Source of the DNA: CALJFL01 sp039964455
GTDB taxonomy: Bacteria > Pseudomonadota > Gammaproteobacteria > Pseudomonadales > Halieaceae
Length of the DNA stretch: 64,000 bases
Assembly: GCA_039964455.1 (NCBI GenBank)
Contig: JBDVXK010000025.1
Location: 124,001-188,000, forward strand
Direction: 5' to 3'
Positions 35,995 to 43,959 of this stretch are shown in pieces. Below the pieces are notes generated by a model, which saw nothing but the letters and a program-made list of their open reading frames with translations, was not told where the DNA came from and made no database searches. Both the position numbers and the translations under genes were made by a program. Within the stretch, counting starts at the first letter, position 1. Every line of letters begins with the position of its first letter.

Positions 35995-36675
35995 ATGGAA
36001 CAGAGGCTAAAGGGGAAGCGAGTACTGGTCACACAGGCCGAGGATTACATGGGGCCCGACACCATTGCCCTGTTCGAGGAACATGGTGCCGAGATAATCG
36101 CCGACACGCGAGACCTTACTGAAACCGGGGCTACCGAGGAACTTATCGCGGGCGCGGGCCATGTCGATATATTGATTGCCAATCTGGCGGCCAATGCTGG
36201 CAAGCCAACACAGGCGACGGAGAATGATGACGCCCACTGGGACACCATGTTCGACGTTATGGTCCATCCATTGCACAGACTTTGTCGCGCTGTACTTCCA
36301 CAGATGTACGCCCGCCGGGCGGGCAAGATAATCGCCTATGGCAGTGCTACCGGCCTCAATGCACTGGAACGCTTTTCTGCCTATGCTACCGCGCGAACAG
36401 CCCAGGTAGGCTATGTGCGCACAGTGGGGCTGGAAGCCGCACGCCACAATGTGCAAGTCAATCTGATCGCCCAGAACTGGGTAGAAAACCCGGTCTACTA
36501 TCCGCCGGCACTCACCGAACGCGACTCCTTCAAGGAACTGCTCAACAGCCAGGTGCCTATTGGACGACTTGCGACCGGGCGGGAAGACGCACAATTCGCC
36601 CTCTTCCTCGCCTCCGATGAGAGTGACTTTTTTGTCGGCCAGGCTATCCCCTTCAGCGGTGGCTGGAAGCAGTAG
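35995..36675 (+). CDS. Probable halohydrin dehalogenase (SDR-derived)
   Basis: 226-residue SDR-fold protein that lacks the Gly-rich cofactor motif. Instead it has T13-QAED-Y18-M-G20, the T-x4-F/Y-x-G motif of halohydrin dehalogenases, and a catalytic S117-x12-Y130-x3-R134 triad (SATGLNALERFSAYATAR) with Arg in place of the SDR Lys. The downstream pocket QNWVENPVYYPPALT and GRLATGREDAQFALFLAS resemble HheA/HheD-type enzymes. Expected reaction: vicinal haloalcohol to epoxide plus halide, or epoxide opening by azide, cyanide or nitrite. It is 27 bp after recQ. A non-catalytic SDR-like role is the alternative, but both diagnostic motifs agree. Confidence 0.8.
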   Translation: MEQRLKGKRVLVTQAEDYMGPDTIALFEEHGAEIIADTRDLTETGATEELIAGAGHVDILIANLAANAGKPTQATENDDAHWDTMFDVMVHPLHRLCRAVLPQMYARRAGKIIAYGSATGLNALERFSAYATARTAQVGYVRTVGLEAARHNVQVNLIAQNWVENPVYYPPALTERDSFKELLNSQVPIGRLATGREDAQFALFLASDESDFFVGQAIPFSGGWKQ

Positions 36676-36742
36676 TGCCAACATTGACCTGCGGCGACTA
36701 GGCGCGTACTTTCTACGCCTCGAATGAACAGTGGAGAAAACC

Positions 36743-37927
36743 GTGAGCAAGAAGATACCCCGGTCATCGGGCGACGATTACAGCGACGACATTATTAAAG
36801 CCAGACAGCAATTCCTTGAGGAAGAGACCCCCGCCAAACTGAACCATACGCGGCAGTTTTCATTCGATCCTGAGACAATGTCCGGCAATATCGAAAACAT
36901 TTTCGGTGTCGCCCAGGTACCCGTTGGCGTAGCCGGCCCCTTGTTGGTTGATGGCGAACACGCCAAGGGTGATTTCTACGTTCCCATGGCGACTGTCGAA
37001 GGCACCATGTTGGCAAGCTACAACCGGGGTATGAAGGTCATCCGTGAAAGTGGCGGGGTCAAAACCACGGTCACTCGCACCGCAATGCAACGGGCGCCAG
37101 TCTTTGTATTCAAGGATGCACGCGAAGCACGAGATTTTGAATGCTGGCTGGTCGACAATTTCGAGGCCATCAAGGCAAAAGCTGAAACCTCTACCTCAGT
37201 GGGAAAGCTTAACGAGATAGAACACTACCACGCCCACAACTTCGTTTTTACTCGCTTCGACTACAGCACCGGTGATGCTGCCGGTCAAAACATGACAAGC
37301 AAGGCAACATTTATTGCCTGCGAGTGGATTCGCGAGCAAAACATGCACATGTCGCATTATTTGCTGTCGGGCAACTTCGACACCGAGAAGAAAACGTCAT
37401 CAGTGAACATGCTCAAGGGCCGCGGCCGCCGTGTGACTGCCGAGGTGACCATTCCACGCGATGTGATGCTGCAGAACCTGCGTATTTCCCCACAACAGAT
37501 GCACTACGGCCAGGGTGTCAGCACTCTCAGCGCATTCATCACCAGCTCTTCCAACAATGCCGCGCACCCGGCCAATGGCCTGGCGGCGCTGTATCTTGCT
37601 ACCGGCCAGGACATTGCCAATATTGGCGAGTCCAACCAATGCTCGACATACAACAAGGTGACACGCGAAGGTGATTACTACTTTTCTATTACCTTCCCCT
37701 CGCTGATCGTCGCTACCTATGGTGGCGGTACCGCGTTGGCAACGCAGCGTGAATGCCTGGAGATTATGGACTGCTTCGGGCAAGGCAAAGCTGACAAGCT
37801 AGCGGAGATTGCCGCAGCATTAACAGTTGCAGGTGAGTTATCGCTGGGTGCCGCCTCGCGTATCGACCATGACACCCGTACTAACGAATGGGTAGATGCG
37901 CACGAAAAACTGGGCAGGAACCGCTAA
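36743..37927 (+). CDS. Hydroxymethylglutaryl-CoA reductase, class I-like
   Basis: About 394 residues. ENIFGVAQVPVGVAGPL, VEGTMLASYNRGMK (catalytic Glu), GDAAGQNMTSKATF (catalytic Asp and dinucleotide loop) and ANIGESNQCST are HMGR signatures; the C-terminal WVDAHEKLGRNR supplies the catalytic His. The enzyme reduces HMG-CoA to mevalonate, or oxidises mevalonate in catabolic systems. No other mevalonate-pathway gene lies in the window. GTG at 36743 is favoured by GGAG 8 nt upstream; the frame opens at GTG 36731. Located 67 bp after the dehalogenase candidate. Confidence 0.85.
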   Translation: MSKKIPRSSGDDYSDDIIKARQQFLEEETPAKLNHTRQFSFDPETMSGNIENIFGVAQVPVGVAGPLLVDGEHAKGDFYVPMATVEGTMLASYNRGMKVIRESGGVKTTVTRTAMQRAPVFVFKDAREARDFECWLVDNFEAIKAKAETSTSVGKLNEIEHYHAHNFVFTRFDYSTGDAAGQNMTSKATFIACEWIREQNMHMSHYLLSGNFDTEKKTSSVNMLKGRGRRVTAEVTIPRDVMLQNLRISPQQMHYGQGVSTLSAFITSSSNNAAHPANGLAALYLATGQDIANIGESNQCSTYNKVTREGDYYFSITFPSLIVATYGGGTALATQRECLEIMDCFGQGKADKLAEIAAALTVAGELSLGAASRIDHDTRTNEWVDAHEKLGRNR

Positions 37928-37928
37928 C

Positions 37929-38414
37929 TTGGTAGCCCCCGCTGACACGCTGGTTGTCATGATCGAGGCAGCCGCTGCGCTGGCCGGCTTCGCCGGTATC
38001 GTAGCGGCCCTGCGACGCGAAAAATGGACTGAGCTGGATTCCTTACAATTAAAAAATCTGTTGTCTTGCGCCTTTAGCGCGTTGTTCGTTTCCATTCTTG
38101 CGCTAGTCATGATGCATGCCGATGTTGCAGAAGAAGTCACCTGGGTAACCCTCAGCGCCACCTGGTTTTTGGCCGGTGCAATGGCAACTATTCGCAATGC
38201 CTTTGACTATCGAAAGCTCAGCAAGAAGACCGGGCAACCCTTCCCCAGCCCAAACAATATTTTCTGGTTCAGCACCGCGGTCTGCGTATTAGCATTGCAG
38301 GTGTATAACATTGTGACCCTGGCCACCTTCTGGCCGGTGCTTATCGGCATAGCCTGGCTATTTGCGCTTTGCTGCTTCTCATTCTGGCAATTACTTGTAC
38401 GCCACAATCAATAG
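37929..38414 (+). CDS. Conserved hypothetical membrane protein
   Basis: About 161 residues, four hydrophobic segments (near residues 10-25, 45-65, 75-95 and 125-150) with a polar loop between the third and fourth (DYRKLSKKTGQPFPSPNN). Similar four-helix proteins beginning with an LAGFAGI-like helix are common in marine proteobacteria and have no known function. The longer frame begins at 37896 within the HMGR gene; a TTG at 37929, after AGGA, avoids that overlap. It may be co-transcribed with the HMGR gene. Confidence 0.6.
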   Translation: MVAPADTLVVMIEAAAALAGFAGIVAALRREKWTELDSLQLKNLLSCAFSALFVSILALVMMHADVAEEVTWVTLSATWFLAGAMATIRNAFDYRKLSKKTGQPFPSPNNIFWFSTAVCVLALQVYNIVTLATFWPVLIGIAWLFALCCFSFWQLLVRHNQ

Positions 38415-38419
38415 TTCGA

Positions 38420-39133
38420 TCAGGGCGCTGCCAGATCAGACAATAGCCTGCCGCGAATAATTTCTCGCCACAGTGCGTAACCCGACTTACTCAAATGTAA
38501 GCCATCCAGTAAATAGTTATCCGGGTTTGGCTTGTCGTTAGTCAACAGAGCGGGCCCTGTATCAATAATATGAAGACTCGAATCACCACTGGCTTCCTCC
38601 GCTATCAGTTCATTAGCTGCATTTGCCAATGGCCAGACCTCCCAGCGCAGAGGCGACGGCGTAATAGCAACGTAATAAACAGGCACATCGCTATGGATTT
38701 TTCTGATGGCTGCAACCATTTTTCTATAGCTCGATAAAAGTTCGGTTGGCTGCTTAGCAGCGCCGGGCGAGATATCATTAGTGCCGACAAAAATCACAAT
38801 AGCTGCAGGGTCATCAGCCGCAAACAGCCTGTCTGCGTAGAACATGACATCATTGATCTTCGCCCCACCAAACCCCCGTTGTACAACAACGAGAGGCGCC
38901 ATATCCTCATGCAGGGATGACCATAGACGAATACTAGAGCTACCGACAAAAAGTACCGCTCCCGAATCTGCGGAAGCGACTTTCTCCAGCCTTGCAATAT
39001 CTTGCTCCCAAACCTCCGGATTCTCGCTGGCAGCTTTTTCAAGCTCGCGATAGACCTTGTAGGTCGGCCATGCCGCAGCGACGGCAAGAATGGCGAGGGT
39101 AATCAACAGATATTTGAAGATACGCTTAATCAC
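38420..39133 (-). CDS. SGNH/GDSL-family hydrolase, membrane-anchored
   Basis: About 237 residues. An N-terminal anchor (residues 4-24) precedes the esterase core: LFVGSSSIRLWSSL (block I nucleophile Ser), GGAKINDVMFYADRL (block II Gly), VGTNDISPG (block III Asn) and DGLHLSKSGY (block V Asp-x2-His). It should hydrolyse an ester or acetyl group in the periplasm. GTG at 39133 is chosen because AGAGG lies 9 nt upstream; the frame extends to 39157. Divergent from arfB by 51 bp. Confidence 0.85.
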   Translation of the reverse strand: MIKRIFKYLLITLAILAVAAAWPTYKVYRELEKAASENPEVWEQDIARLEKVASADSGAVLFVGSSSIRLWSSLHEDMAPLVVVQRGFGGAKINDVMFYADRLFAADDPAAIVIFVGTNDISPGAAKQPTELLSSYRKMVAAIRKIHSDVPVYYVAITPSPLRWEVWPLANAANELIAEEASGDSSLHIIDTGPALLTNDKPNPDNYLLDGLHLSKSGYALWREIIRGRLLSDLAAP

Positions 39134-39184
39134 ATCATTTTCCTCTGGTCGAAGCATCCCTGGACAGTGCAGAATAGAGTCAGA

Positions 39185-39598
39185 ATGTTACAGATTTCCC
39201 AACAGGTCAGCATCCCCGACAGTGAGATAGAACTGCAAGCTATCCGTGCTCAGGGCGCGGGCGGCCAAAACGTTAACAAGGTCTCCTCTGCCGTACACCT
39301 ACGTTTTAGCATTCACGACTCTTCCCTGCCCGATTTCTACAAGGAGAGGCTTCTAAAGCTCCGCGATAGGCGCATCTCCAATGATGGCGTGATTGTCATC
39401 AAAGCGCAGCAGTACCGAACCCAAGAGAAGAATCGAGCGGATGCACTCGCGAGGCTACAGGCGCTTATCAAGGGCGTATCGGTAACACAGCGGCGTCGGG
39501 TGAAAACCAAGCCGTCCAGAAATGCACGAAAAAAACGTATGGATAGCAAAACCAAGCGTGGCCAGCTCAAATCGCTGCGCGGCAAGGTGAGCGAATAG
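39185..39598 (+). CDS. arfB: Alternative ribosome-rescue factor ArfB (peptidyl-tRNA hydrolase)
   Basis: 137-residue release-factor-like protein. Residues 18-34 hold RAQGAGGQNVNKVSS with the catalytic GGQ that hydrolyses peptidyl-tRNA on stalled ribosomes. The basic C-terminal tail (RRRVKTKPSRNARKKRMDSKTKRGQ) enters the empty mRNA channel. Size matches E. coli YaeJ/ArfB (140 residues). The ATG at 39185 is used; upstream in-frame codons run into the opposing gene and lack homology. Confidence 0.93.
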   Translation: MLQISQQVSIPDSEIELQAIRAQGAGGQNVNKVSSAVHLRFSIHDSSLPDFYKERLLKLRDRRISNDGVIVIKAQQYRTQEKNRADALARLQALIKGVSVTQRRRVKTKPSRNARKKRMDSKTKRGQLKSLRGKVSE

Positions 39599-39678
39599 CT
39601 ACAGTGGCCGCATACGCATGCCGTCTCTGCAATTGATCATTATGGGAATGGCCAGACAATCGGGAATATCAACGCCCC

Positions 39679-40446
39679 TCAAATCTTCAGCTTTTCTGTA
39701 AGCTGATTGGGCCTCAACTCCAGCAGGTCCACGGCCACCCCTCTGGGTTGCTGCAAACAGTACACAACAGCCTCAGCAACCTGCTCAACCTCCATACCGG
39801 TATCCATGTATGGGCCGGAGTCATGCCAGGCATCCAGTCCAGCCTTCAATGCCTCGGGATCCCAATCATCGGAAAATGTCGTCCAGGCACCGCCGGGGCG
39901 CAGGCAAGTCACACCTATATTGCCTGGCTGCAGTTCCTCTCGCAGGTCACGGGTAAAGCGCTCCACAGCAGCCTTGCTGGCGGCATAGATCGAAAGATGG
40001 CTCATCTCGTCGTAGTGCCATGCCGAGGCCGACGATATATTCAGGATGCGAGCATCGGTGGCGGCCTGCAACAAGGGAATTGCAGCCTGGCACGCAAACA
40101 CAGTGCCAATGAAATTCGTATTCACTTGCAGCAAGACGTCGTCTTCTTGTTGTTTTTCAATCGGATTGGGGCGGGCTAAACCCGCATTATTGACCAGCGC
40201 ATCGAGACGCCCGAAGTGTTCATGGATGGTTACAATTGCGGCTGTGATCGAGGCTTTATCGCCAACGTCTGCGCAAGCTCCAAATGCGCACTCCTCGCCC
40301 AACTCGGCAACAGCCGCCGCCAGTGCCTCTGCACTACGACCGATCAACCCCACCTTGGCACCGCGCTGTACCAGCAACGCTGCGATGGCCAAGCCAAAGC
40401 CCCGAGAACCGCCGGTAATCGCTACCACTGCACCATTCAGGTCCAT
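39679..40446 (-). CDS. SDR family oxidoreductase
   Basis: 255-residue short-chain dehydrogenase: ITGGSRGFGLAIAALL, NNAGLARP, ISSASAWHYDEMSHLSIYAASKAA with catalytic Ser, Tyr and Lys. Basic Arg after beta2 (LIGRSAEA) favours NADP(H). It is the last gene of a minus-strand operon, adjoining the aldehyde dehydrogenase with a one-base overlap at 40446, and under the divergent promoter next to the double MarR regulator. It probably handles an alcohol/ketone step in the same route. Confidence 0.88.
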   Translation of the reverse strand: MDLNGAVVAITGGSRGFGLAIAALLVQRGAKVGLIGRSAEALAAAVAELGEECAFGACADVGDKASITAAIVTIHEHFGRLDALVNNAGLARPNPIEKQQEDDVLLQVNTNFIGTVFACQAAIPLLQAATDARILNISSASAWHYDEMSHLSIYAASKAAVERFTRDLREELQPGNIGVTCLRPGGAWTTFSDDWDPEALKAGLDAWHDSGPYMDTGMEVEQVAEAVVYCLQQPRGVAVDLLELRPNQLTEKLKI

Positions 40447-41912
40447 CAGCCACCCCCTATCGCGATCGTTTTTGTCTCGAGGTATTCCTCAAAACCCTCG
40501 GGGCCCATTTCACGCCCTAACCCACTTTGTTTATATCCACCAAAGGGCGCATCGGGGCTGTAATAGTTACCGCCATTCACAGTGACGGTTCCGCTGCGCA
40601 GGCGACGCGCCACCGCGAGGGCTCGCGCCTCATCGGCCGACCACACGCCTGCCGAAAGCCCAAACATAGAATCGTTCGCGAGTCGCACGGCTTCGTCCTC
40701 GTTGTCATAGACGATCACAGCCAATACCGGGCCAAAAATCTCCTCGCGGGCAATCGTCATATCGTTATGAACATCGACAAATACCGTCGGCTCAACGTAA
40801 TAACCCCTATCCAGCTGAGCAGGTGTGCCACCACCAAGCAGCAACCTGGCGCCTTCCTCAACCCCCGTTGCGATATAGGCGAGCACCCGCTCCCGCTGAC
40901 GGGCATTGATGAGTGGCCCCATGATTTGGGAATCTGACGACGGATCGCCATAATCTATAAAGCCGAAATAAACCTTTAGCAGTTCCTCAACTTCCGCCTG
41001 CCGGTTACGGGGAATCAACAGTCTCGTGTGTATTGCACATCCCTGCCCCGCGTGAAAGCAGACGGCCAGACAACTCAACAGACTTTGTGACAAGTCTGCG
41101 TCGTCAAGCATGATATTGGCAGACTTGCCGCCCAATTCCAGAAACACCTTTTTAACCGTGCCTGCCGCCTGCGCCATAATTCCCTTACCGACTGCGGTGG
41201 AGCCTGTAAAAGAGATCATATCCACACGCGGGTCCTTGACCAGTTGCTCGCCCAGCGACACCGGGTCTGACCCTGTTACAACGTTAAATACGCCTGCGGG
41301 GATATCGGTACTCTGGGCCACCAGTCGCCCTAACATGGTCGCCGCCCAGGGTGTATCGGGCGCGGGCTTGAGGACAACCGTGCAGCCCGCAGCAAGCGCG
41401 GGGATACACTTGGCCAGATTTATCTGCAGCGGGACGTTCCACGGCGTTATCGCACCGACAACGCCAATTGCCTCCTTTTCAACTAAACGTCGACTCTTTT
41501 GGCCCAGTGGCTCGGCAACGCCTATATCCCGGCTCCACCTATAATTGGGTAGTGACTCAAGTGTGTAGTCGATAAAGCTGATCGGGACATCGCACTGTGG
41601 CCCACCTGCTCCGCATATACCCATAGGGGCACCGGTTTCGGCACTGATGATGTTTCGCAACTCATCCTGTGCCGCGAGCAATGCATCGCGCAGCTGGCTC
41701 AGGCAATGCAGCCGCAGTGCGTGGTTCGTCGACCAGTCGGTGTGGTCGAATGCACGCCGGGCTGCAGCAATAGCGCGATCCATATCACCACTACTGGCAT
41801 CTGCAGCTTCGCCCAAGGCCTGCTCAGTCGCCGGCGCAATATTGGAATAAGTGCTGCCACCGGTCGCTGGGCAGAGCTCACCATCTATCAACAGATTGAC
41901 TTCCGGGTTCAT
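40446..41912 (-). CDS. Aldehyde dehydrogenase family protein
   Basis: 488-residue NAD(P)-dependent ALDH: VVGAITPWNVPLQ, VVLKPAPDTPWAA (Lys for cofactor), FTGSTAVGKGI, LELGGKSANIML (general-base Glu) and CFHAGQGCAIHTR with the nucleophile Cys. C-terminal FGGYKQSGLGREMG and EEYLETKTI are typical. It converts an aldehyde to an acid and is the middle gene of the HIBADH-ALDH-SDR operon, 8 bp after the former. Confidence 0.93.
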   Translation of the reverse strand: MNPEVNLLIDGELCPATGGSTYSNIAPATEQALGEAADASSGDMDRAIAAARRAFDHTDWSTNHALRLHCLSQLRDALLAAQDELRNIISAETGAPMGICGAGGPQCDVPISFIDYTLESLPNYRWSRDIGVAEPLGQKSRRLVEKEAIGVVGAITPWNVPLQINLAKCIPALAAGCTVVLKPAPDTPWAATMLGRLVAQSTDIPAGVFNVVTGSDPVSLGEQLVKDPRVDMISFTGSTAVGKGIMAQAAGTVKKVFLELGGKSANIMLDDADLSQSLLSCLAVCFHAGQGCAIHTRLLIPRNRQAEVEELLKVYFGFIDYGDPSSDSQIMGPLINARQRERVLAYIATGVEEGARLLLGGGTPAQLDRGYYVEPTVFVDVHNDMTIAREEIFGPVLAVIVYDNEDEAVRLANDSMFGLSAGVWSADEARALAVARRLRSGTVTVNGGNYYSPDAPFGGYKQSGLGREMGPEGFEEYLETKTIAIGGG

Positions 41913-41920
41913 AAAATATC

Positions 41921-42778
41921 CTAGGCTTTATTAAGGAACAGGTCGTAAACGGTTTCACGCAGTTGCGCCGTGGAGGGTAATTCGATGTCCATTTCCTTTG
42001 CACTGGCAAGCGCACAGTCCAGGTCTTTTTCACCCAGCTGGCCGTAGGCTCCAAAGATCTCGACCATCTCCTGCGCAGTGCAACTCGCAGCAAGCGCATT
42101 GCGATTGCTGATGAACTGATGCATCGACTCATTCACGACACCGTTGGATTTGCCCACTTCACGAAGCAGGTCAATCGACAGCCCCCCTGCCTCAGCGAGC
42201 CTGGCAGCTTCCGACATCGCCAGAAATTCCGCATAGGTAATCAGGTTATTACACAGCTTCAACAAGAGACCTGTACCCAGGTCTCCTGCGTGTATCACAG
42301 AGTCAGCCGAGGTTTCAAAAACCGGCGTGGCTTTTGCGACTACCCGGGCGTCGCCACCCACCATGTAACACAGGGTGCCCTGTTCTGCGCCCTGCGCGCC
42401 GCCCGATATTGCCGCATCTATCAAGTCTATACCGTAGTTTTTCGCATCAGCCGACCAACGCAATAGCGCTTCACGGGTAACCGTACTGTGAATGGCCACC
42501 ACTGTGCCCGCGGTGGCATTCTCAAGCACTCCGCCGGCGCCATATAACACGCTGGTTACCTGGTCATCGTCCCGTACACATACGCCAATATGGGGGCAGC
42601 TACCAGCTAACTGCGCCACAGAGTCGCAGCCAGTCGCCCCCAGGCTAACTAACTCGGTAACCGCTGGCTGATACACATCGTAAACGTGGGCGCTATAAGC
42701 GCCGCCAATCAGGTGCCTTGCCGAGGGCTTGCCTATATTCCCCAGCCCGATATAACCCACATTTGTCGTCAAACTCAT
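41921..42778 (-). CDS. NAD(P)-dependent oxidoreductase, 3-hydroxyisobutyrate dehydrogenase family
   Basis: 285-residue beta-hydroxyacid dehydrogenase. N-terminal VGYIGLGNIGKPSARHLI is the Rossmann motif; DAAISGGAQGAEQGTL is the substrate signature; GDLGTGLLLKLCNNLI holds the catalytic Lys-x3-Asn. ATG at 42778 is chosen with GGGGAA 10 nt upstream; the frame opens 15 nt earlier. It is first in the operon with ALDH and SDR, divergent from the tandem MarR gene. Substrate is likely a 3-hydroxy acid. Confidence 0.9.
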   Translation of the reverse strand: MSLTTNVGYIGLGNIGKPSARHLIGGAYSAHVYDVYQPAVTELVSLGATGCDSVAQLAGSCPHIGVCVRDDDQVTSVLYGAGGVLENATAGTVVAIHSTVTREALLRWSADAKNYGIDLIDAAISGGAQGAEQGTLCYMVGGDARVVAKATPVFETSADSVIHAGDLGTGLLLKLCNNLITYAEFLAMSEAARLAEAGGLSIDLLREVGKSNGVVNESMHQFISNRNALAASCTAQEMVEIFGAYGQLGEKDLDCALASAKEMDIELPSTAQLRETVYDLFLNKA

Positions 42779-42820
42779 GGCGCCATTCCCCATCTATTGC
42801 CGTGCGATAACCCGTTGGGC

Positions 42821-42850
42821 AGCATAGGACCACCGAAACATTTATGTCAA
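42821..42850 (-). promoter_or_regulatory. Predicted promoter of the HIBADH-ALDH-SDR operon
   Basis: On the minus strand TTGACA (42845-42850) and TATGCT (42821-42826) are 18 bp apart, close to sigma70 consensus, ending 42 bp before the ATG of the first gene. Its -35 box coincides with the first of three alternating GTCAA/TTGAC half-sites, so a regulator bound there would block it. Confidence 0.6.
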
Positions 42851-42870
42851 TATGTTTGACCAATAGTCAA
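42846..42870. promoter_or_regulatory. Interleaved operator: GTCAA-N5-TTGAC-N5-GTCAA
   Basis: Three half-sites, GTCAA (42846-42850), TTGAC (42856-42860) and GTCAA (42866-42870), repeat with a 10-bp period and make two overlapping inverted repeats. The first covers the -35 of the leftward promoter, the second the -35 of the rightward promoter, the third its spacer. The adjacent tandem-MarR protein is the obvious candidate binder (inference). Confidence 0.6.
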
Positions 42871-42884
42871 TTTGTATTTACTAT
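42856..42884 (+). promoter_or_regulatory. Predicted promoter of the tandem-MarR gene
   Basis: TTGACC (42856-42861) and TACTAT (42879-42884) are spaced by exactly 17 bp. Transcription would begin about 42891, one or two bases before the ATG at 42893, so the mRNA would have virtually no leader; no ribosome binding site is present. The -35 overlaps the middle half-site of the operator. Confidence 0.55.
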
Positions 42885-42892
42885 TTTTGGCT

Positions 42893-43954
42893 ATGACACA
42901 ATCCTTGCTCAGTTCTGACATGCCGCTGCATGCGCAACAGCGTTATCGAGACAACTTCGCCCGGCATCTTCTGGGGCTGACTCGCCACCTGCAGTCACAA
43001 ACCATGCATACACTGCTGGCAGAGTTCGGCCATGAAGGCCTGAGATTGAACTTCGAGCCTTACATCGCCCTTCTGGGCGACACCGGCTCTCGCTTGAGCG
43101 ACATTGCCGACACACTGGGCGTGTCCAGGCAGTCTGCCAACCAGACCGCAAACGCCATTGAAGCCGCGGGCTATGCGACACGGGTTGCAGACCCCCGCGA
43201 TGGCCGCGCACGATTACTGGTACTGACAGACGCCGGCCAGCAATTGCGTCACGATGGCATCACCGTGGCAGCTGGACTGCAAGCAAATACCAACAAACTG
43301 GTGACCGCTAAAGAATTTGATAGCAGCGTGGACACGCTCACCGAACTTAATCTTGCACTGAAACTGCCCATGCCTGCCGCCAGTACAGAAATGTCACTGC
43401 AGGGAATTGAACTGGCCGGGCTATTACCCCGATTAGCCGGCTATATCGAATATCGGCTAATGACATTAACCGCCGAGAAAGGACATCCGGGACTGCGCCT
43501 TTCATTTGGTCAGGTTTTAACGCTTCTAGGCCCGCAAGGTGGCAGTATTCAGCGTATCGCCAATATTCAGGACGTCAGCAAGCAGGCCATCAGTGCCATC
43601 GCTCGCGAGCTGCAGGAACTTGACTATATTCGCCGAGAGGTCGACCCCGATGATGCCCGTCAGTTGGTTCTTAAGCTCACCCCCCGGGGCGAGGCACTGA
43701 TCGCCGACTCGGTCGCCAGCGTCAATACACTGGCCAATGAATTTACCCGTCTGGTCGGGGCTGTGCGTTTCAAAACGCTGTGCCAAACCCTGGCGACCTG
43801 TTATCGGGCCCTTGGCCTGGAAGATGATATTTTCACCCGGCCAGAATCCTTGAATGTGCGCGTACTAGCCAGGCAACTACGGGCACAACTGGGCGCATCT
43901 GGCGCACAACAATTGGCACAACTCCTTGTTAGGCCAAAAACCGTTAACGGATAG
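42893..43954 (+). CDS. MarR-family regulator with two fused winged-helix domains
   Basis: 353 residues made of two MarR modules in tandem. Module 1 (about 10-155) has ALLGDTGSRLSDIADTLGVSRQSANQTANAIE and the wing RVADPRDGRARLLVLTDAG. Module 2 (about 175-310) repeats it with TLLGPQGGSIQRIANIQDVSKQAISAIARELQ and VDPDDARQLVLKLTPRG. Single MarR proteins dimerise; here one chain could form a pseudo-dimer. Divergent from the HIBADH-ALDH-SDR operon and followed 5 bp later by a fatty acid hydroxylase gene. ATG 42893 is used; a TTG at 42872 lies upstream of the predicted -10. Likely autoregulatory repressor; ligand unknown. Confidence 0.85.
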   Translation: MTQSLLSSDMPLHAQQRYRDNFARHLLGLTRHLQSQTMHTLLAEFGHEGLRLNFEPYIALLGDTGSRLSDIADTLGVSRQSANQTANAIEAAGYATRVADPRDGRARLLVLTDAGQQLRHDGITVAAGLQANTNKLVTAKEFDSSVDTLTELNLALKLPMPAASTEMSLQGIELAGLLPRLAGYIEYRLMTLTAEKGHPGLRLSFGQVLTLLGPQGGSIQRIANIQDVSKQAISAIARELQELDYIRREVDPDDARQLVLKLTPRGEALIADSVASVNTLANEFTRLVGAVRFKTLCQTLATCYRALGLEDDIFTRPESLNVRVLARQLRAQLGASGAQQLAQLLVRPKTVNG

Positions 43955-43959
43955 TATTT

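Noticed and set aside
36007..36750. Minus-strand open frame (247 residues) opposite the halohydrin dehalogenase candidate
   Set aside because: The plus-strand product has both diagnostic motifs and fits the gene spacing; the minus frame shows no family motif.
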